A stretch of 64,000 bases of DNA from Euglena gracilis (taxonomy: Eukaryota > Euglenida > Euglenophyceae > Euglenales). A program made the position numbers and the translations under genes. The stretch is from NCBI GenBank assembly GCA_039621445.1, contig CP154956.1, positions 27,224,667 to 27,288,666 on the forward strand. Direction: 5' to 3'. The notes under the pieces were generated by a model. It saw nothing but the letters and a program-made list of their open reading frames with translations. It was not told the origin of the DNA and ran no database searches. Shown here in pieces: positions 63,620-64,000 of the stretch (within the stretch, counting starts at the first letter, position 1; the number at the start of each line of letters is the position of its first letter).

Positions 63620-64000
63620 CGATGGTGGAACAATCAATCGCATGAGACTCCTGAATGTATCCTTGGGATCTGAAGGAAAGTCATATTTTTCGAAGAGATT
63701 CCTTCTGAGGCGCAAGTTGGGAGACCACCAAATATTTGATTCTTGGGTCCCCCCAATAATTTTGGGTCTATTTTGCCCCCCCCCCCCAAATTACAACAAC
63801 AAATACCATCCTGGGCGCAGGACCCCCCCCCCCCAAATCGGGCCATCTGAAAGGTATTTCCTGCAGGACCAAGGTCCTCTGGCACCTGGCCCAGGAAACC
63901 CTGGGAGGTCCGGTCCGGCCCCGGATGGATTCAAAAAAAAACGGAATGCATTCAATTTCTGTGACATTGGTCCCCCACCGATGCCACATGGAGGGGCTAA
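63620..64000. other. Window end, no supported gene
   Basis: C-tract repeats (63,775-63,835) share GATTCTTGGG..CCCCCC..AATTTTGGG words with 63,160-63,215. No gene features. Confidence 0.4.

Overview
This is a eukaryotic nuclear window, dominated by nested retroelements and fold-back repeats, with pieces of two intron-rich host genes. The best taxonomic reading is a euglenid (Euglena-like). The argument comes from intron borders. In a cyclin L-like gene (minus strand, about 13.5 to 1.0 kb) and an ABCC-type transporter gene (minus strand, about 62.5 to 59.0 kb), protein homology and reading phase place four introns. None of these has GT/AG borders. All four carry CAG at +4 to +6 and a complementary CTG at -8 to -6, and the two ends can pair over 6 to 9 bp. 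As I recall, this is the published signature of euglenid nonconventional introns.

Layout. 0-14 kb: five exons of the cyclin L-like gene, whose introns are filled with GC-tract MITE-like elements, tandem repeats and a 2.2-kb fold-back element holding about 18 copies of a roughly 72-bp minisatellite. 14-22 kb: mostly intergenic repeats, including a perfect 26-bp-stem hairpin, a 219-bp TIR element, a duplicated exon-like block, a 307-bp fold-back element, a TRIM-like element with 333-bp direct terminal repeats and a CAGGG target duplication, and a degenerate AT-rich tandem array. 22.1-26.8 kb: a complete but decayed DIRS-type element (inverted terminal repeats, internal complementary region, RT/RNase H, methyltransferase-like domain, tyrosine recombinase).

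27.1-57.6 kb: a second DIRS-type element, split at 28,484/54,631 by a 26-kb LTR-element insertion flanked by GACAC. That outer LTR element (plus strand, about 15.3 kb net) was itself invaded in its 5' leader by a decayed minus-strand member of the same family (29,072-39,893, flanked by ATACG). The insertion order is therefore DIRS first, then the outer LTR element, then the inner one. The outer element encodes Gag, a zinc knuckle, a protease-like segment, a Dam/DIRS-like domain, a Ty3-type RT and RNase H. It then has a long Pro/Ala-rich extension and about 1,000 codons of unrecognised protein, where an integrase would be expected.

57.6-64 kb: more GGTCTTATTTTTGG repeats and the last two recognisable exons of the ABCC transporter, separated by a 3.2-kb nonconventional intron that contains another fold-back element (60.6-62.0 kb). 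No rRNA gene, free-standing tRNA gene, CRISPR array or bacterial-type operon was seen. The retroelement ORFs carry stops and frameshifts, so none looks autonomous as written. All identifications were made by eye from sequence.
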